Source: an uncultured Bacteroides sp.
Lineage (GTDB): Bacteria; Bacteroidota; Bacteroidia; Bacteroidales; UBA932
DNA: 64,000 nt
NCBI GenBank assembly: GCA_900546925.1
Contig: UREV01000003.1
Coordinates: forward strand, 44,335 to 108,334
Direction of reading: 5' to 3'
Translations under genes and position numbers: made by a program
Notes under the pieces: generated by a model
Told to the model about the DNA's origin: nothing
The model's input: only the letters and a program-made list of their open reading frames with translations
Database searches by the model: none
Shown here: positions 61,489-64,000 of the stretch, piece by piece
How the letters are laid out: the number at the start of each line of letters is the position of its first letter
Position numbering within the stretch: the first letter of the stretch is position 1

Positions 61489-63279
61489 ATGAGAAATAAA
61501 TTCTATACATTAGCGATGGCTGCTATTGCGGCTATTGGTCTGAGCGGCTGCAATGACTTTCTTGACAAGAAGCCGTTGGACAGCAACTCGGATGACACAA
61601 ACTGGACTTCCGAATCAGCTCTGGAAATCTTCTCGTGGAAATTTTATGGATATTTCGGCGAGATGAGCTATGGCTCAGGTTGGACAAGAGGTCAGTATCA
61701 TGGTGAGACCTTGACGGATGATTATGCTACTGAGTCATTTTCAGAGTTTACCAAAAATATTCCAAACTCATCTTCTGCTTGGAATACCCCATATGACAGA
61801 ATTCGTGAAGCTAATATCCTTTTGGCTCGTGTTGACAAAGTTCCGAATCTTTCTGAGGCAACTGCAAATCACTGGAGAGGTATAGCTCGTTTCTTCAGGG
61901 CGCTTTACCATTTTGACTTGGTGAAGACATATGGAGATGTTGTTTGGGTGGATTCCGAAATAGACTTCTCTAAAGAAGCGAATGTTACCAAACCACGTGA
62001 TTCACGCGTTACCGTTATGGATAACGTTGTTGCTGATTTGGAATTCGCGATGAATAATTGCTTTGAACCATCTAAGGCAGGTGTAAATACTGTAAATAAT
62101 ATGGTTGCTGCGGCACTTCTTTCTAGAGCAGCTCTTTATGAGGGTGCATGGGAGAAGTATCACAATGTTGCAGGCGGACATCCTGACACTTTCTATGCGA
62201 AGGCTAAGGAAGCTGCCAATAAGGTGATTACCAGTGGCCTTTACGAAATTTCCGACAACTATAAGACAATGTATACCTCATTGTCTCTTGCAGGAAATAA
62301 AGAGGTCCTTCTTTATAAGATTTATACCCTTGCAAATGTAAATGGTGGTAAGGTTACTGCTGGACATACTCAGTTTGGCTATGTTGTCACTTCTACCGCT
62401 ACATGGGGATTGACCAAGAGTGCTGTCGAAAACTATACAATGTCTTCAGGCTTGCCTATTCACATGGTTCCTTCTTATAGTGATGCTACTCTCGCAGGAA
62501 TTTTCACTGGTAGAGATGCTCGTTTGAATGCGACCGTGACTGAGTCAGTTCTCCCTGTAACTAAACTTGCATACACTGATGGAATCAACTCTACCACAGG
62601 TTACTGGACAACTAAGTTTGTTGATTGGAGCAAGAAAGCAGAGTACGAAAAGGCAGGTACTTGGAATGGTCCTTCTAATGACACTGACGGCCCTATTTTC
62701 CAGTATTCAGAGGTTCTTGAGAACTATGCCGAAGCATGTGCTGAGTTGAAGCAGATTACACAGGCAGACCTCGATAAGTCAGTGAATATTCTTCGTACCA
62801 AGCATGGTAAGATTCCTGCTTTGACACTGGTAGGAACTGATGGATGTTCAGTTGCAGGTACGGTTATTACTAAAGACCCTAAGGATCCTGCCGCTAACGT
62901 TCTTCTTCAGGAACTTCGCCGTGACCGCAGAAGTGAACTCATGGCTGACGGATTCCGTCACGATGACCTCATGAGATGGGCACTTGGTGCTAATCTTGAC
63001 ACCAAGAAGAATCCTGCGGGTTATGTTGGAGTATCACAGGATGCTTTGAAAGCTTATAGCACTACGGTATCAGATTCAGATTGGAATGAAATTGTTGCAG
63101 CCAACTTCTTTGTTACTATAGGTGGTAAGGCTTACAAGTCACCTTATAACACTTCAGCGGCTACTGGAACTGGCAGTAAAGTCGATCGTGAATGGAACGA
63201 CAAATATTATTTGGAACCTATTCCTTCAGGCCAGAGTCTACTCGATCCTAACCTCGGTCAGAACGACGGTTGGAAATAG
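61489..63279 (+). CDS. SusD/RagB-family nutrient-binding lipoprotein
   Basis: 596 residues. Signal MRNKFYTLAMAAIAAIGLSGC with lipobox LSGC, then NDFLDKKPLDSNSDDT typical of the SusD N-terminus. WRGIARFFRALYHFDLVKTYGDVVWVD is the first conserved block (the RA-F-Y-L---YGDV pattern), and RDRRSELMADGFRHDDLMRWALG with LEPIPSGQSLLDPNLGQNDGW at the end are the C-terminal ones. It is the partner of the SusC at 58-61.5 kb. A strong terminator follows it. Confidence 0.93.
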   Translation: MRNKFYTLAMAAIAAIGLSGCNDFLDKKPLDSNSDDTNWTSESALEIFSWKFYGYFGEMSYGSGWTRGQYHGETLTDDYATESFSEFTKNIPNSSSAWNTPYDRIREANILLARVDKVPNLSEATANHWRGIARFFRALYHFDLVKTYGDVVWVDSEIDFSKEANVTKPRDSRVTVMDNVVADLEFAMNNCFEPSKAGVNTVNNMVAAALLSRAALYEGAWEKYHNVAGGHPDTFYAKAKEAANKVITSGLYEISDNYKTMYTSLSLAGNKEVLLYKIYTLANVNGGKVTAGHTQFGYVVTSTATWGLTKSAVENYTMSSGLPIHMVPSYSDATLAGIFTGRDARLNATVTESVLPVTKLAYTDGINSTTGYWTTKFVDWSKKAEYEKAGTWNGPSNDTDGPIFQYSEVLENYAEACAELKQITQADLDKSVNILRTKHGKIPALTLVGTDGCSVAGTVITKDPKDPAANVLLQELRRDRRSELMADGFRHDDLMRWALGANLDTKKNPAGYVGVSQDALKAYSTTVSDSDWNEIVAANFFVTIGGKAYKSPYNTSAATGTGSKVDREWNDKYYLEPIPSGQSLLDPNLGQNDGWK

Positions 63280-63291
63280 TATGATATTTCT

Positions 63292-63340
63292 AAATCTAAC
63301 CTTCCCATGCTATTTTTGGGTTGGTTAGATTTTTTTTATA
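63292..63340 (+). terminator. Terminator of the second SusC/SusD operon
   Basis: Stem AAATCTAACC (63292-63301) with GGTTAGATTT (63323-63332), followed by a run of T. It lies about 13 bases behind the SusD stop. Confidence 0.85.
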
Positions 63341-63372
63341 TTTTATATAAAACGTTTAATTTTTTTTGAGCC

Positions 63373-63958
63373 ATGAGAAAACTTTTGTTTATATTGTTGA
63401 GTTTGTCTCTCATAGTATCATGTAATAAAGAGTCAGATTGTTCTAGATTATGATGATTGGAGGGGTACCGATACAGAGCACTATATTTCGAAAGAGAAAG
63501 CGATAGCTTCTGTGCAAGAGATAATAGACCAGTACGATATGGTCTATGTCAGCGATTATGTCGTAAAGGCTAATACACCGTTTGTGGCATATTTTCATGA
63601 TTCGAAGACTATTGACGTGGATTCTTGGGTTATAATGATTAATACGGAACCGACAGCTAATGGCGGAAGGTATTGGCGATATTTATATGTGGACGCTTGT
63701 AGTGGAGAACTGGTAAATGAATCTTTGGAGTGGTGTTTTCCAGAGACTGGCTTTACGAGTGAGGAAATTGGATTTCAAGGTGTTGATGATTCCTGTGACA
63801 TAGTTCAGCCTGAGACTAAATCTTTGTCTGAGTCTTCTGTCGTATCAAATAATTGGGCCGTAATAATTAGTGGTGGTTTTATCGGGCCTCTTTCTTCATG
63901 TGGGAATATTACGATCGCTACAGCCTGCAAGGCGGATCAAAATTCGGCTCACCAGTAA
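63373..63958 (+). pseudogene. Frameshifted secreted lipoprotein of unknown family
   Basis: An ATG at 63373 gives MRKLLFILLSLSLIVSCNK, a clear lipoprotein signal, but that frame stops after 26 codons at about 63451. In the next frame a continuous protein runs from about 63436 (VLDYDDWRGTDTEHYISKEKA) to the stop at 63956-63958. A single-base indel near 63436-63450 joins the two into a protein of about 195 residues. The body has KEKAIASVQEIIDQYDMVYV and NNWAVIISGGF; the latter resembles the start of C13 (legumain-like) domains in Bacteroidales but is not followed by that domain. I cannot name the family. Confidence 0.6.
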
Positions 63959-64000
63959 AATCCTGTGTTTAACCGAATATCATAGATAATCTGTAGAGGA

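Overview
The window comes from a bacterium of the order Bacteroidales, probably an uncultured gut or rumen lineage (my inference). The evidence is two SusC/SusD outer-membrane glycan-uptake pairs, many lipoproteins, promoters of the TAnnTTTG type instead of sigma-70 type, almost no Shine-Dalgarno sequences, and typical Bacteroidales families (PG_1098-like methyltransferase, DUF4831, DUF2400, the SLC45-like sugar transporter). There are about 44 genes, one tRNA, no rRNA, no CRISPR array and no insertion sequence.

Layout. 1-3.6 kb: the end of a PUL-type secreted protein, an AAA-ATPase/PD-(D/E)XK protein and a THUMP-like methyltransferase. 3.6-21.5 kb (minus strand): a large starch/maltodextrin utilisation locus. 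In transcription order it holds a sugar transporter, SusC (interrupted by one in-frame TAG), SusD, a SusE/F-like protein with three starch-binding modules, four GH13 enzymes, a GH97 alpha-glucosidase and a phosphohexomutase. Starch is bound and cut at the surface, imported through SusC/D, reduced to glucose in the periplasm, taken up by the transporter and enters glycolysis. A divergent LytS/LytTR two-component pair (21.6-23.9 kb) sits where SusR would be expected. 23.9-30.2 kb: a tRNA-editing protein, an FAD/Fe-S oxidoreductase, tRNA-Arg(ACG), rplS, and dnaJ-grpE. 30.5-32.6 kb: malQ, the cytosolic partner of the starch locus. 32.6-34.8 kb: a repeat-rich gap, a small lipoprotein and mgsA. 34.8-38.5 kb: a GlpT-like transporter with a two-domain metallophosphoesterase/glycerophosphodiesterase. 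38.6-43.6 kb: a tight operon slyD-like/GT2/trkA/ABC-F. 43.7-47.8 kb: a decayed small gene, tldD-tldE, and an orphan zeta-like kinase. 48.2-57.3 kb: DUF2400, a POT peptide transporter, and a plus-strand run of acyltransferase, DUF4831, pepD, amino-sugar kinase, murQ, recR and mntP. 57.3-64 kb: small lipoproteins and a second SusC/SusD pair cut off by the window end.

The strongest unexplained signal is a short word, GGTCAATGC. I count 24 exact copies, in both orientations, all inside genes and in all three reading frames, against about 0.5 expected by chance. It looks like a DNA-level signal, for example an uptake-type sequence. A second signal is a family of intergenic elements that fold into a long closing stem with two internal hairpins, with stem changes that keep pairing. 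They occur beside a second, unrelated hairpin repeat. All counts were made by eye and should be recomputed.
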